From: Cohnella herbarum
GTDB taxonomy: Bacteria; Bacillota; Bacilli; Paenibacillales; Paenibacillaceae
Length of the DNA stretch: 64,000 nucleotides
NCBI RefSeq assembly: GCF_012849095.1
Contig: NZ_CP051680.1
Span: 124,001 to 188,000, forward strand
Direction: 5' to 3'
Each line of letters begins with the position of its first letter. The first letter of the stretch is position 1. The notes beneath the pieces were generated by a model, which did no database searches, had not been told where the DNA came from, and was given only the letters and a program-made list of their open reading frames with translations. Of this stretch, positions 8,068 to 18,503 are shown one piece after another. The translations under genes were made by a program, and so were the position numbers.

Positions 8068-10263
8068 ATGGGCATGGAGCTGCTTCTCGAGAAAGCAAAC
8101 ACGTATATGAAAGAGCAGGATTTACAGAAAATCCGAGATGCTTACGAATTCGCCGAGGAAGCGCATCGCGGACAAGTCCGTAAATCCGGCGAACCTTATA
8201 TTCTGCACCCCGTGGCGGTTGCCGAGATTTGCATGGGCATGCAGATGGATGTCATTACGGTTATGGCAGCCCTGCTTCATGACGTGGTCGAAGATACGAA
8301 CGTGACGTTGGACGACTTGCGCACGCGATTCGGAGAAACTTTAGCGGGACTCGTCGACGGGTTGACCAAACTGGAACGAATTCAATTTCAGTCTAAGGAA
8401 GAGCAGCAGAACGAGAACTATCGCAAAATGTTCGTAGCGATGGCCAACGATATTCGAGTAATTCTTATTAAACTCGCCGACCGTTTGCATAATATGCGCA
8501 CTCTTAAATTCCAATCGGAAGAAAGTCAGCGCCGCATCGCGCACGAAACGTTGGAAATTTTCTGCCCGATCGCCCACCGGTTGGGGATTAGCGCGATCAA
8601 GTGGGAGATGGAGGATATCGCGCTTCGGTTTCTTAACCCGCAGCAATACTATCGCATCGCCCACTTGATGAAAATGAAACGGACGGAACGCGAGCAGCAT
8701 ATTACGGAGCTAATCGATCGAATCCGTGAGAAGCTGGACGAGATGGGCATTCAAGGCGATATTTCCGGCCGCCCTAAACATATTTACAGCGTGTATAAGA
8801 AAATGTCTACGCGCAATAAGCAATTTAACGAAATTTACGATCTGCTCGCCATACGAATATTGGTCGATAACGTGAAGGATTGTTACGCGACGCTCGGGAT
8901 CATCCATACTTTATGGAAGCCGATGCCGGGCCGTTTTAAAGATTATATCGCGATGCCTAAAGCGAACATGTATCAATCGCTTCATACGACGATCGTCGGA
9001 TCGACGGGCGAGCCGACGGAAGTGCAAATTCGGACTTGGGATATGCACCGAACGAGCGAGATCGGAATCGCGGCCCACTGGGCGTACAAGGACGGTAATT
9101 CGGCCGGCGTAGCGCCGGGTAGCTTCGGCGACAAGATGAATTGGTTCCGCGAGATTATCGAACTGCAGCAAGAAACGCGAGATGCGGCGGAGTTCATGGA
9201 ATCTTTAAAAATGGACTTCTTTACCGATCTTGTTTTCGTATTTACGCCAAAAGGCGAAGTTTTCGAGCTGCCTGCCGGTTCCGTTCCTCTGGATTTTGCT
9301 TACCGCGTTCACACCGAGGTCGGCAATCGCACCATAGGCGCGAAGGTGAACGGGCGGATCGTTCCGCTTGACCATAAGCTTAAGACGGGGGATATCGTCG
9401 AGATTCTCACCTCTAAGCATTCCTACGGACCGAGCCAGGATTGGCTTAAGATCGCGCAGTCATCGCATGCTCGTAGCAAGATTCGCCAATGGTTCAAGAA
9501 GGAACAGCGGGAAGAGAGCGTTGACAAAGGGCGCGAATTGCTAGAGCGAGAGTTGAAGAGACTCGGTCTTGAGCCTTATGAGTGGATGTCAGAAGATAAG
9601 CTGCAGGAAGCGGCTAAGAAATTTACTTTTAACGACGTGGAAGATATGATGTCGGCAATCGGATTCGGCGGAATTACGGCAGCCCAAATCTGCACGAAGC
9701 TGACCGAGAAGCTGCGCAAGGAAGCGGAAGAAGCGCAGCAAATCCAACTGACGACGGAAATCAAGGAAATGAAGGCTCCCGCGTCGGTTACCGAGAAGCG
9801 GCGTCCAACCCATGGGGTTAGCGTTAAAGGGGTAGACAATTTGCTCGTCCGGTTCGCCCGTTGTTGCAACCCGGTACCCGGGGACGATATCATCGGCTAC
9901 ATTACGCGCGGGCGCGGAGTGTCGGTCCATCGCACGGATTGTCCGAATATCCCGACGGGAGAAGACGGGGAAGAAGAGGCTGCGCGCGTGATCGAAGTCG
10001 ATTGGGAAAACGCGGTGGAGTCGAATTACAGCGTCGAGATCGAGATCCTCGGCCATGACCGGAGAGGTTTGTTGAACGAGGTATTGCAAGCCGTTTCGGA
10101 GAGCAAGACGAATATTTCCGCCGTTTCCGGCCGGTCGGATAAGAACAAAATGGCGATTATGCACATGACGATTCTGATTCGGAACAAGGATCATCTTCAG
10201 TCGGTCGTAGATAAAATCAAACGAGTCAAAGACATCTTTTCCGTGCAACGGATGATGCAATAG
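8068..10263 (+). CDS. relA: Bifunctional (p)ppGpp synthetase/hydrolase RelA
   Basis: RelA/Rel makes and breaks the stringent-response alarmone (p)ppGpp from GTP/GDP and ATP. The 731-residue protein has the full long-Rel order: HD hydrolase domain with LLHDVVEDT (HD at 71-72), synthetase domain around residues 230-360 (GRPKHIYSVYKK, YQSLHTT), a TGS domain (about 400-460), a zinc-finger-like CC motif (RFARCCNPVPGD), and a C-terminal ACT domain (about 655-730). Both active sites look intact. The start ATG 8068 follows GGAAAGGA. dtd lies 30 bp downstream, a usual Bacillales pairing. Confidence 0.97.
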   Translation: MGMELLLEKANTYMKEQDLQKIRDAYEFAEEAHRGQVRKSGEPYILHPVAVAEICMGMQMDVITVMAALLHDVVEDTNVTLDDLRTRFGETLAGLVDGLTKLERIQFQSKEEQQNENYRKMFVAMANDIRVILIKLADRLHNMRTLKFQSEESQRRIAHETLEIFCPIAHRLGISAIKWEMEDIALRFLNPQQYYRIAHLMKMKRTEREQHITELIDRIREKLDEMGIQGDISGRPKHIYSVYKKMSTRNKQFNEIYDLLAIRILVDNVKDCYATLGIIHTLWKPMPGRFKDYIAMPKANMYQSLHTTIVGSTGEPTEVQIRTWDMHRTSEIGIAAHWAYKDGNSAGVAPGSFGDKMNWFREIIELQQETRDAAEFMESLKMDFFTDLVFVFTPKGEVFELPAGSVPLDFAYRVHTEVGNRTIGAKVNGRIVPLDHKLKTGDIVEILTSKHSYGPSQDWLKIAQSSHARSKIRQWFKKEQREESVDKGRELLERELKRLGLEPYEWMSEDKLQEAAKKFTFNDVEDMMSAIGFGGITAAQICTKLTEKLRKEAEEAQQIQLTTEIKEMKAPASVTEKRRPTHGVSVKGVDNLLVRFARCCNPVPGDDIIGYITRGRGVSVHRTDCPNIPTGEDGEEEAARVIEVDWENAVESNYSVEIEILGHDRRGLLNEVLQAVSESKTNISAVSGRSDKNKMAIMHMTILIRNKDHLQSVVDKIKRVKDIFSVQRMMQ

Positions 10264-10293
10264 AAGTAGACGGCAAGATCGGAGGTAGCAGGA

Positions 10294-10740
10294 ATGAAAG
10301 TCGTTTTGCAAAGGGTATCGGAAGCGAAAGTTACGGTCGAAAATGAGGTTGTCGGCAAAATCGGAGCAGGATTGATGCTGCTTGTCGGCATCGGTCAAGA
10401 GGATACGGAACAGGATTTGGTTTGGATGGCGGACAAGCTGGCAGGGTTGCGGATATTCGAAGACGATGCCGGTAAAATGAACTTGTCTATAGAGGACGTT
10501 AAGGGAGCGATTCTATCGGTGTCCCAATTCACGCTCTACGGGGATTGCCGGAAAGGGAAACGCCCGAATTTCATGGCAGCCGCCAAACCGGAGATCGCGC
10601 AAGCGTCGTACGAACAGTTCAACGAACGGCTTCGCGCTAAAGGTCTTCAAGTCGAAACCGGGACGTTCGGAGCGATGATGGACGTTTCGCTCGTTAACGA
10701 CGGTCCGGTTACGTTAATTCTGGATAGTCGTAATAGCTGA
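10294..10740 (+). CDS. dtd: D-aminoacyl-tRNA deacylase
   Basis: Dtd removes D-amino acids (and glycine mischarged on tRNA-Ala) from tRNA. The 148-residue protein matches the family from [16 protein letters not shown] onward and carries the SQFTLYGD signature ([14 protein letters not shown]) and the C-terminal [11 protein letters not shown], which holds the cross-subunit GP motif. A good GGAGG lies 8 nt before ATG 10294. It is 30 bp behind relA and probably co-transcribed. Confidence 0.96.
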   Translation: MKVVLQRVSEAKVTVENEVVGKIGAGLMLLVGIGQEDTEQDLVWMADKLAGLRIFEDDAGKMNLSIEDVKGAILSVSQFTLYGDCRKGKRPNFMAAAKPEIAQASYEQFNERLRAKGLQVETGTFGAMMDVSLVNDGPVTLILDSRNS

Positions 10741-10819
10741 AAACTTTAATTAGATTGAAATAGGCGCGATGAGGAAATAATACATGTCAAACCCTTCTTG
10801 AATAGGAGAGGAAGCAGAC

Positions 10820-11005
10820 ATGAGACAATCGCGCAAAGAAGCGAATTTGGAATGGATGATGCGGGAAGGCCTCGTCCCGGAACGCCGGGAAGCGATGACG
10901 ATGTCGAGCCAGATTCGCGAAGAATTCGGAAACGAACTCGGATCGGGAAATTCCCCCGCTGGTGCCGCGCACGGTAGGCGCCATCCGCCGGGCGGAAGAG
11001 GCTAG
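10820..11005 (+). CDS. Small hypothetical protein (61 aa)
   Basis: This 61-residue, charged, soluble protein has no domain I recognise. The first two thirds look helical and charged (RKEANLEWMMREGLVPERREAM), and the tail is Gly/Pro/His/Arg-rich. It is accepted as real because AGGAGAGG lies 8 nt before ATG 10820 and a strong terminator follows 15 bp after the stop. Function unknown. Confidence 0.6.
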   Translation: MRQSRKEANLEWMMREGLVPERREAMTMSSQIREEFGNELGSGNSPAGAAHGRRHPPGGRG

Positions 11006-11020
11006 TCCCGGAAAAATAAA

Positions 11021-11072
11021 TAGATCCCTTCCTGCCTAACGAGCATTGGCGGCAGGAGGGAATCTATTTTTT
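11021..11072 (+). terminator. Strong rho-independent terminator
   Basis: TAGATCCCTTCCTGCC pairs with GGCAGGAGGGAATCTA (one mismatch or bulge), loop about 14 nt, then six T. It ends the dtd/small-protein unit. Confidence 0.88.
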
Positions 11073-11200
11073 CACTATTCCGGCCGGCCGGTAGATAGCG
11101 CTTACTTTTTTGTAACGTAACTGTAATCTTTTTTTCATCCCCGCTTAAAGAAAATAGACTAATCTATAGACGACCCCCTTTTTCAATATAAAAAACATTG

Positions 11201-11230
11201 AACCTGCCGATCTTGGCAGGTTATTTTCTT
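11201..11230 (+). terminator. Hairpin with T-rich tail before the transglutaminase gene
   Basis: AACCTGCC and GGCAGGTT form a perfect 8-bp stem with a 6-nt loop, followed by ATTTTCTT. It ends 27 bp before the apparent start of the next reading frame, leaving little room for a promoter. It is itself enclosed by CATCCCCG (11136) and CGGGGATG (11233). Confidence 0.6.
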
Positions 11231-11256
11231 GTCGGGGATGTTCACTCGTTCTTTGG

Positions 11257-11931
11257 GTGGCCGATAAGTATCCGGATACGGTGAAGAGCTTGCTGGACGG
11301 GGACGAAAAAAAAGTGCTCGCGAAAGCCCAAAGCATCCTTAAGAGTATTATTCGTCCGGAAATGGGCGAATTCGATAAGGAATTAGCCATTTACGATTAT
11401 CTTGCGACTTACGGGGCCTATGATTACAGCTCCTACGCGCTGCATACCGGACGTCCGGTAGTTCCGGAAGATCCTCCGGCAAATCCGGAAGCTTATAACG
11501 TTTACGGAGCCCTCGTGGACGCTTTGGCCGTATGCGAAGGTTGGTCCGATGCGTATCAACTGTTGTTCACGCTTGTCGGGTTGAAGAGCGAAACTCCGAT
11601 CGGAAGTTTGAGCGGAGAACCTCATAAATGGGTTTCCGTTCAAGTCGACGGCGAATGGTACCAGATCGAAGCGACGAAAAAAGCGGAAAAGGGATCATCA
11701 TCGCTATACAGTTCCACTTTTAACTTTACGTATCAAGACGCAAATGATTTCTTGAGTTATTCCGGCGGGGATGAACGGGCGATTTCGCAAAAATACGACT
11801 ATATGAACCGGATGGACAGAGAGCGAAATCCGGATAAAAGTCCGTTCGAGTTTGAGGAAGAAGAAGCGGCAGCGGCGGCGGAGAGAGCAAAGGTTGCAAC
11901 ACGGCAATTAACGCGGAAATCAACGCCTTGA
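11257..11931 (+). CDS. Transglutaminase-like protein, probably 5'-truncated
   Basis: The 224-residue frame contains a transglutaminase-core-like module: catalytic Cys in DALAVCEGWSDAYQLLF (about residue 89) and His in EPHKWVSVQVDGEWY (about 127). The third position is Glu (YQIEAT) rather than the usual Asp. Proteins of this type are normally exported, but no signal peptide is present. The GTG start has no ribosome site and directly follows a terminator-like hairpin. I infer loss of the 5' end. The C-terminus is Glu/Ala-rich. The stop codon lies inside the -35 box of the hisS promoter. Confidence 0.55.
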   Translation: MADKYPDTVKSLLDGDEKKVLAKAQSILKSIIRPEMGEFDKELAIYDYLATYGAYDYSSYALHTGRPVVPEDPPANPEAYNVYGALVDALAVCEGWSDAYQLLFTLVGLKSETPIGSLSGEPHKWVSVQVDGEWYQIEATKKAEKGSSSLYSSTFNFTYQDANDFLSYSGGDERAISQKYDYMNRMDRERNPDKSPFEFEEEEAAAAAERAKVATRQLTRKSTP

Positions 11932-11956
11932 CATGTACTCGGCAACATACTACAAT
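11928..11956 (+). promoter_or_regulatory. Sigma-A promoter of the hisS-aspS T-box transcript
   Basis: Consensus TTGACA (11928-11933), a 17-bp spacer and TACAAT (11951-11956). It overlaps the last codon of the preceding gene and sits about 30 bp before the T-box stem I. Confidence 0.85.
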
Positions 11957-11984
11957 TAGTAACAATTGAAATTTGCCTTGATTC

Positions 11985-12306
11985 GATGACAGGAAACAGT
12001 ACTCCGGCTCCACGCCCCCAGAGAGGAAAGCCACTTGGCTGCAAGCTTTCCGGCGATGATCGGACGAAAGACATCCTCGAGAACCCGATGCGAAAGATTC
12101 GGCGCAACGCGTGCCGACGTTCGAGTAGCATTGCGGCGTAACCGGGCGTTAACCGGATGAAGAGCAAGCGGAACCGTAGATTCCTCCTCGAGGAAACGCG
12201 ACGACGCTTGAATGACGGGTGGCACCGCGGGAGCATAACAGAACACGCTCTCGTCCCTGACGATCTTAGCTATTGAGATCGTCTGGGGACGGGGGCTTTT
12301 TTAATG
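11985..12306 (+). promoter_or_regulatory. T-box leader controlling hisS-aspS, aspartate specifier
   Basis: This leader RNA senses uncharged tRNA. Stem I shows AGTA (11998-12001), the AGAGAG bulge, the terminal-loop word GGCTGCAAG, and the return strand CGGACGAA followed by A, GAC, A. The strands AGGA (11991) and TCCT (12074) close the specifier loop, and TCCG/CGGA closes its top. This makes GAC (12070-12072, Asp) the specifier codon. The T-box word GGTGGCACCGCGG is at about 12219-12231. The terminator (GTCCCTGACGATCT with AGATCGTCTGGGGAC, then T6) ends near 12302. Confidence 0.93.
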
Positions 12307-12328
12307 GTCTGAAAAGGGAGTGAATGGA

Positions 12329-13608
12329 ATGGGTTTTCAAAAACCGCCCGGTACGCAGGATATTTTGCCTGGCAATTCCGAGTTGTGGCAGTACGTGGAG
12401 AACACGGCCCGCGACATCTGCCGGCGTTATCGTTTCGGAGAAATCCGTACGCCGGTATTCGAAGCGACCGAGCTGTTCAAGCGCGGCGTAGGGGAAACGA
12501 CGGATATCGTGGAGAAGGAAATGTACACGTTCGAGGATAGAGGCAATCGCAGTATGACGCTTCGTCCGGAAGGAACCGCAGGCGTCGTTAGGTCTTACGT
12601 GGAGAATAAGCTGTTCGGCGAGCCAGACGTCTCCAAGCTGTATTATATCGGTCCGATGTTCCGGTATGAACGCGCGCAGGCGGGAAGGTATCGCCAATTT
12701 CACCAATTCGGAGTCGAGGCGATCGGTTCGTCCGATCCGGCTTTGGATGCCGAAGTTATCGCGTTGGGATACACCTTCTATCGGGAATTAGGCCTCAATG
12801 GCGTCACGGTGGATTTGAACTCCGTCGGAACGCCGGCGGTCAGAGCCGATTTTCGGGAGAAGCTTCTGGCCTTCCTGACGCCTATTAAAGCGGATCTATG
12901 CAAAGATTGCCAGTCGCGAATGGAACGCAATCCGCTGCGCGTGCTCGACTGCAAAGTCGATCAGGACAAATTCGCGGACGCTCCTTCGATTCTGGACAGC
13001 CTTGACGAAGAGTGCGAGGCGCATTTCGCTCGGGTACGCGAATGCTTGGACGAGATGGGGATTCCGTACAACCTAAACTCGCGTCTGGTACGCGGACTCG
13101 ACTACTACACGCACACGGCATTCGAGTACAAAGCCCAAGGCATCGGCGCCATCGATACGATCGGCGGCGGCGGGAGATATAACGGGCTCGTGGCCGAGGT
13201 CGGAGGAGACGATAAGCCGGGCGTCGGATTAGGGCTCGGCCTGGAGAGAACGCTGCTCCTATTGGAAAGCCAAGGAATCAAACCCGATCTTGGCAATGGA
13301 GCGGACGTCTATATTGTTGCTTTAGGCGAACGCGCGGAGAAAGCCTTGCCCGCATTGCTCCAACAACTGCGTACGGCGGGAATTGCGGTCGAACGCGATT
13401 ATCTCGGCCGCAAGACGAAGGCGCAATTCAAAGCGGCCGAGCGAAGCGGAGCCCGGATCGCGGCAGTGCTCGGCGACGACGAGCTTGATCGCGGGGAAAT
13501 TTCGTTAAGACCCGTGACGGGCGGCGAGCAACGGGCCGTGAAATTAAGCGAGCTGGCGCAAGCGATTAAAACGATCATTTCTACAGACGAAAAGGGGAAC
13601 GAAAACTC

Positions 13609-13612
<4 letters not shown>
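12329..13612 (+). CDS. hisS: Histidyl-tRNA synthetase
   Basis: HisRS charges tRNA-His. The 427-residue class II enzyme starts [15 protein letters not shown]. It has motif 2 ([20 protein letters not shown]), the His-binding [13 protein letters not shown] and GGGRYNGL motifs, motif 3 ([15 protein letters not shown]), and a C-terminal anticodon-binding domain (about 330-420). ATG 12329 is preferred over GTG 12320 because AGGGAG (12315-12320) is then at normal spacing. It overlaps aspS by 4 bp and shares the T-box transcript. Confidence 0.97.
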
Positions 13613-15447
<1,835 letters not shown>

Positions 15448-15475
15448 GGTTAATCCAGAAGGGGAGATCGAACCG

Positions 15476-16234
15476 ATGTTGCATCAGTTCTCCAGAACGG
15501 AATTGGCGATCGGTCCGGAAGGGCTGGAACTGCTTAAGGGCAGTACGGTCGCGGTGTTAGGTATCGGCGGAGTCGGCGGGATTGCCGCGGAAGCGTTAGC
15601 GCGCTCCGGAATCGGCCGTATCGTGCTGATCGACAAAGACGTGGTAGATATTACGAACGTCAATCGTCAAATCCATGCGCTCACGACTACGGTCGGCCAG
15701 CCGAAAGCGGATTTGATGAGGGATCGCATTAAGCTTATTAATCCGGAATGCGACGTCGTCTCGTTGCGGATGTTCTATACGGAGGAGACGTACGAGGAGT
15801 TGTTCAAGTATCCGCTGGATTACGTCATCGACGCGTCGGATACGATTTCGTACAAGATTCATCTCATTAAACAGTGCCTGGAACGGAAAATTCCGATCAT
15901 CTCCAGCATGGGAGCGGCCAATAAAACCGACCCTACGCGGTTTCAAGTCGCGGATATTTCGAAAACGACGGTCGATCCGATCGCGCGGGTCATCCGCAAG
16001 AAGCTGCGCAACGAAGGCATTAAGAAGGGCGTTCAAGTCGTATTCTCGACGGAACTTCCGATTAAGCCGAGGGAAGACGTGACGCAGCGGATCGTTCCCG
16101 AGACGGCGCCGGAAATTCGCAAAGCGCAGCAACCGCCGTCCAGTAATGCTTTTGTTCCCCCGGTGGCCGGGTTGATCATGGTCAGCGTAGTGTTTAAGGA
16201 GCTTCTGGCTAAGGTGGATAAACCTTACGCGTGA
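15476..16234 (+). CDS. tcdA: tRNA threonylcarbamoyladenosine dehydratase (ThiF/E1-like)
   Basis: TcdA uses ATP to cyclise t6A37 to ct6A37 in ANN-decoding tRNAs. The 252-residue E1-like protein has the nucleotide-binding GIGGVGGIAAEALARSG near residues 28-44, the DKDVVDITNVNRQ motif and the K..DLMRDR stretch. ATG 15476 follows AGAAGGGGAG by 9 nt; the frame is open further upstream inside aspS but without a site. Its place after aspS is usual in Bacillales (yrvM). A terminator follows. Confidence 0.92.
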   Translation: MLHQFSRTELAIGPEGLELLKGSTVAVLGIGGVGGIAAEALARSGIGRIVLIDKDVVDITNVNRQIHALTTTVGQPKADLMRDRIKLINPECDVVSLRMFYTEETYEELFKYPLDYVIDASDTISYKIHLIKQCLERKIPIISSMGAANKTDPTRFQVADISKTTVDPIARVIRKKLRNEGIKKGVQVVFSTELPIKPREDVTQRIVPETAPEIRKAQQPPSSNAFVPPVAGLIMVSVVFKELLAKVDKPYA

Positions 16235-16250
16235 AGTTTGGTTATATGGC

Positions 16251-16290
16251 AAAAAGGCTGTTCCGATTTCTGGAATAGCCTTTTTCTTTT
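16251..16290 (+). terminator. Terminator after tcdA
   Basis: AAAAAGGCTGTTCC pairs with GGAATAGCCTTTTT around a 7-nt loop, with a T-rich continuation. The reverse strand also has a T tail, so it may serve the convergent DUF2642 gene. Confidence 0.85.
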
Positions 16291-16314
16291 CCGCATAGCG
16301 GGCGCTTAATCGGA

Positions 16315-16971
16315 TCAAGGCTTATGAATGGTTTTGACATGATTGAGATGTATAAACGTGCTGGAGCCATCCGCCGTGACCAATTCAAGCAGGTTGTTGC
16401 GAACGGACTTGAGCAAGCCGATTTTCTCGGGATGTTTTCCCAAGTCTAGAATAACGAATTCGTTCTCGTATTTCCTTAACTGCTGGTCAAAGGTGCGCGC
16501 AAGCGATGCCGTCGTCGGGTGGATCGGAAACTTTTCCTGGTCCAGGGCATAGGGCGTCATATGCGGATCATAGGGGACGAGTAGTTTCAAATGCTGCATC
16601 GATACGTAGAGCGACCTGAACATCGGCGAGTAGAAAACGAAGAAATCATTCATGATGCTCGTGACGTAACCGTGTACGGTTTGATTGCCCGAGATATACA
16701 ACTCCGAGAACATTCCCTTGGCGTTAAGTAAAACTTTGCGATAGGACAAATCCGTTGCGGGATCAAGCGGCGGCTCGGACGGCACGCCGAAATTAGCTTC
16801 GAGAGCGTGGGCGCGCGTCAGTTGCTCGATATGGACAAGCGGGACGTACAGGAATTGGGTGCCGTTATGCAGCACTAGAATATCGTCGCCCAGATCGATG
16901 AGCGTGCCTTTGACAGGAAACCGATTGCCCGAGACGGTTAGAGACACGGATTGGTTCAAATAAGTTTTCAT
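16315..16971 (-). CDS. DUF2642-type protein, probable spore-coat associated
   Basis: A 218-residue protein with two related beta-rich modules. The first (about 1-50) reads VKGTLIDLGDDILVLHNG then FLYVPLVHIEQL. The second (about 80-140) reads VHGYVTSIMNDFFVFYSP then SLYVSMQHLKLL. This pattern of G-x-L/V-x-D/N-x(3-5)-V-L..YVP..HI matches DUF2642, found in spore-coat-linked proteins of Bacillales. No signal peptide. It overlaps its upstream neighbour by 4 bp, in the same orientation. The coat role is inferred from the nearby CotG-like and CotH genes. Confidence 0.65.
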   Translation of the reverse strand: MKTYLNQSVSLTVSGNRFPVKGTLIDLGDDILVLHNGTQFLYVPLVHIEQLTRAHALEANFGVPSEPPLDPATDLSYRKVLLNAKGMFSELYISGNQTVHGYVTSIMNDFFVFYSPMFRSLYVSMQHLKLLVPYDPHMTPYALDQEKFPIHPTTASLARTFDQQLRKYENEFVILDLGKHPEKIGLLKSVRNNLLELVTADGSSTFIHLNHVKTIHKP

Positions 16972-17744
16972 GGGCTCAGAGGAAGCACCTCTTTGGCGGC
17001 TGCGGTCGACTCTGGACTTGGATTAATTAACGAAGGTCGTCCGTTATTACGGCCTTGACTGCCACCGAATAGGCTCCCCAAGGTTCTACTGCCCCAGGGT
17101 CTATTGCCGCCGATTCTGTTCCCAACGGATTTGTTACCCACCGTTTTACTGCCACCCGATCTGTTACCTCCGGATTTGTTCCAATCCGTTTTAATGCCGC
17201 TGGATTTATTGTTGTTTGTATGGTTATTCTTCCTTTTCGCCGAAGAACGAACGGTTTTAATATAGAAAATCGGAATTCTCACCAACTCGCTTTCAACAAT
17301 AAGCAAGACGTTGTCCTTGGCGACTTCGGCAAGGAAACCGTCTAGCTTTTCCGGGCTACCGCTGTTGATTTGAATGTGTTTATGGCGCAAACGGGAGAGC
17401 AGAGCTTGGAAGTCGGGAGCGTGGATGAAGCTTTTATGGAGACCGGCGCTGCGTCCTCCGGAGCGACCGCCGACGCTTTTTCCTCCATCGGTGGAACTTC
17501 CCGCGATGTTTCTGACGTGAGCCCCATTGACATAGCAAATCTTGCTGTCGGATAGAATGACCAAATAATCCCCGGCAATCGCTAACAGAATACCCTCGAT
17601 GCTATCGGAACCTCCACGATTGACGCGCACTTCCTTTCCGTTTAGATGTCCGGCTTGCAAGACGAGATGAGGTTGGCGCGTTTTATTATCCAATGGTCGC
17701 GGTGCCGTTTGAACGGGTTGCCGTGGATTAAAACTGAATAGCAT
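16968..17744 (-). CDS. DUF2642-like protein with Gly/Asn/Ser-rich repeat tail
   Basis: The 258-residue protein has two beta modules related to its neighbour (IEGILLAIAGDYLVILSDSKICYVNG; LDGFLAEVAKDNVLLIVESE then RIPIFYIKTV). A low-complexity tail of short SGGN/VGNK/GGNR-type repeats follows (about 175-245). ATG 17744 is chosen because GGAAGGAG lies 7 nt upstream; the longer frame to 17927 has no site. Repeat tails rich in Gly, Ser, Asn and basic residues are common in coat proteins. It is divergent from the CotG-like gene, with about 225 bp between starts. Confidence 0.6.
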   Translation of the reverse strand: MLFSFNPRQPVQTAPRPLDNKTRQPHLVLQAGHLNGKEVRVNRGGSDSIEGILLAIAGDYLVILSDSKICYVNGAHVRNIAGSSTDGGKSVGGRSGGRSAGLHKSFIHAPDFQALLSRLRHKHIQINSGSPEKLDGFLAEVAKDNVLLIVESELVRIPIFYIKTVRSSAKRKNNHTNNNKSSGIKTDWNKSGGNRSGGSKTVGNKSVGNRIGGNRPWGSRTLGSLFGGSQGRNNGRPSLINPSPESTAAAKEVLPLSP

Positions 17745-17969
17745 GTGACTTTCTCCTTCCATAGTAGAGAAATAAATGTTGATAGAATCGCTCAATATAT
17801 ATCTATGTGTCCTTTGCGGGAACAGATACGGTTGGTTGTCCGAGAAGAGCGAAAAATCCGCTAAAGATCGAGTAGATACGCCTCTTTTAGCCTCGATTCT
17901 GCGCTTGTCTCTATCGGCAACGGGCAACTTCTCATAGACTGAATAATCTTCATCAGGAGGTGATCTTCA

Positions 17970-18320
17970 TTGAGCATTGAATTGCATGGTACATGCCGTA
18001 CTCGTCCAAAGCGCTTATATCGGAAATGCAAATGTTGGTGGAAGAAAGACAACCGTAAGAAAAAATGCGCTGCAAGAAATCCCAAACGGAAAAATCCGAA
18101 TAAAGGTCATGAAGGTACGGATCAACAACATGAACATCGGACCTGGGGGAACTGGGGAGGACACGCTAGCGGCGGACGTACCGTTGGACGTACGGGCGGA
18201 CGTACGGGCGGTTGCTTGGATGGTAGAACCGAAGGTCGTACTGGAGGACGTACTGGAGGACGTACCGGAGGACGAACAGGGGGACATACCGTCGGACGAA
18301 CGGGCGGAAATTGCGATTAG
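17970..18320 (+). CDS. CotG-like basic repeat spore coat protein
   Basis: This 116-residue, Arg/Lys/Gly-rich protein begins with a Cys-containing basic block (CRTRPKRLYRKCKCWWKK). It ends in about ten GGRT/GRTG tetrapeptides (residues 66-112), coded by a 12-bp DNA repeat. The start is TTG 17970 with AGGAGGTGAT 5 nt upstream. Adjacent cotH makes a CotG-type role likely: in B. subtilis CotH phosphorylates CotG and is needed for its assembly. The repeats contain Thr rather than Ser as the hydroxyl residue. Frame +1 is also open (17977-18345) but lacks a ribosome site. Confidence 0.65.
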   Translation: MSIELHGTCRTRPKRLYRKCKCWWKKDNRKKKCAARNPKRKNPNKGHEGTDQQHEHRTWGNWGGHASGGRTVGRTGGRTGGCLDGRTEGRTGGRTGGRTGGRTGGHTVGRTGGNCD

Positions 18321-18503
18321 AGATAAGCTCATGAAAGCCATATAAAGCTACACGATGTTGAGGTTTTTCTTTCGCAGACTGGACTGCCGAGGGAAACCTT
18401 TTCTTTTTTGGCTTGGTTCATAGACGAATGCCGTTCCGCTAATGCCGGGGCGACATACGCTGATTCTGATGAATCGACGCTTGAAGAGAAAGGCGGAGTC
18501 GGC

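Noticed and set aside
7808..8110. 100-codon frame before relA
   Set aside because: It overlaps the relA start, has no site and no recognisable features.
18015..18341. Minus-strand Ser/Thr-rich frame over the CotG-like gene
   Set aside because: Antisense reading of the 12-bp repeats; no start signals.
17977..18345. Second open frame (122 codons) over the CotG-like gene
   Set aside because: The 12-bp repeats keep all frames open. The 17970 frame has the AGGAGGTGAT site at correct spacing and a basic CotG-like composition.
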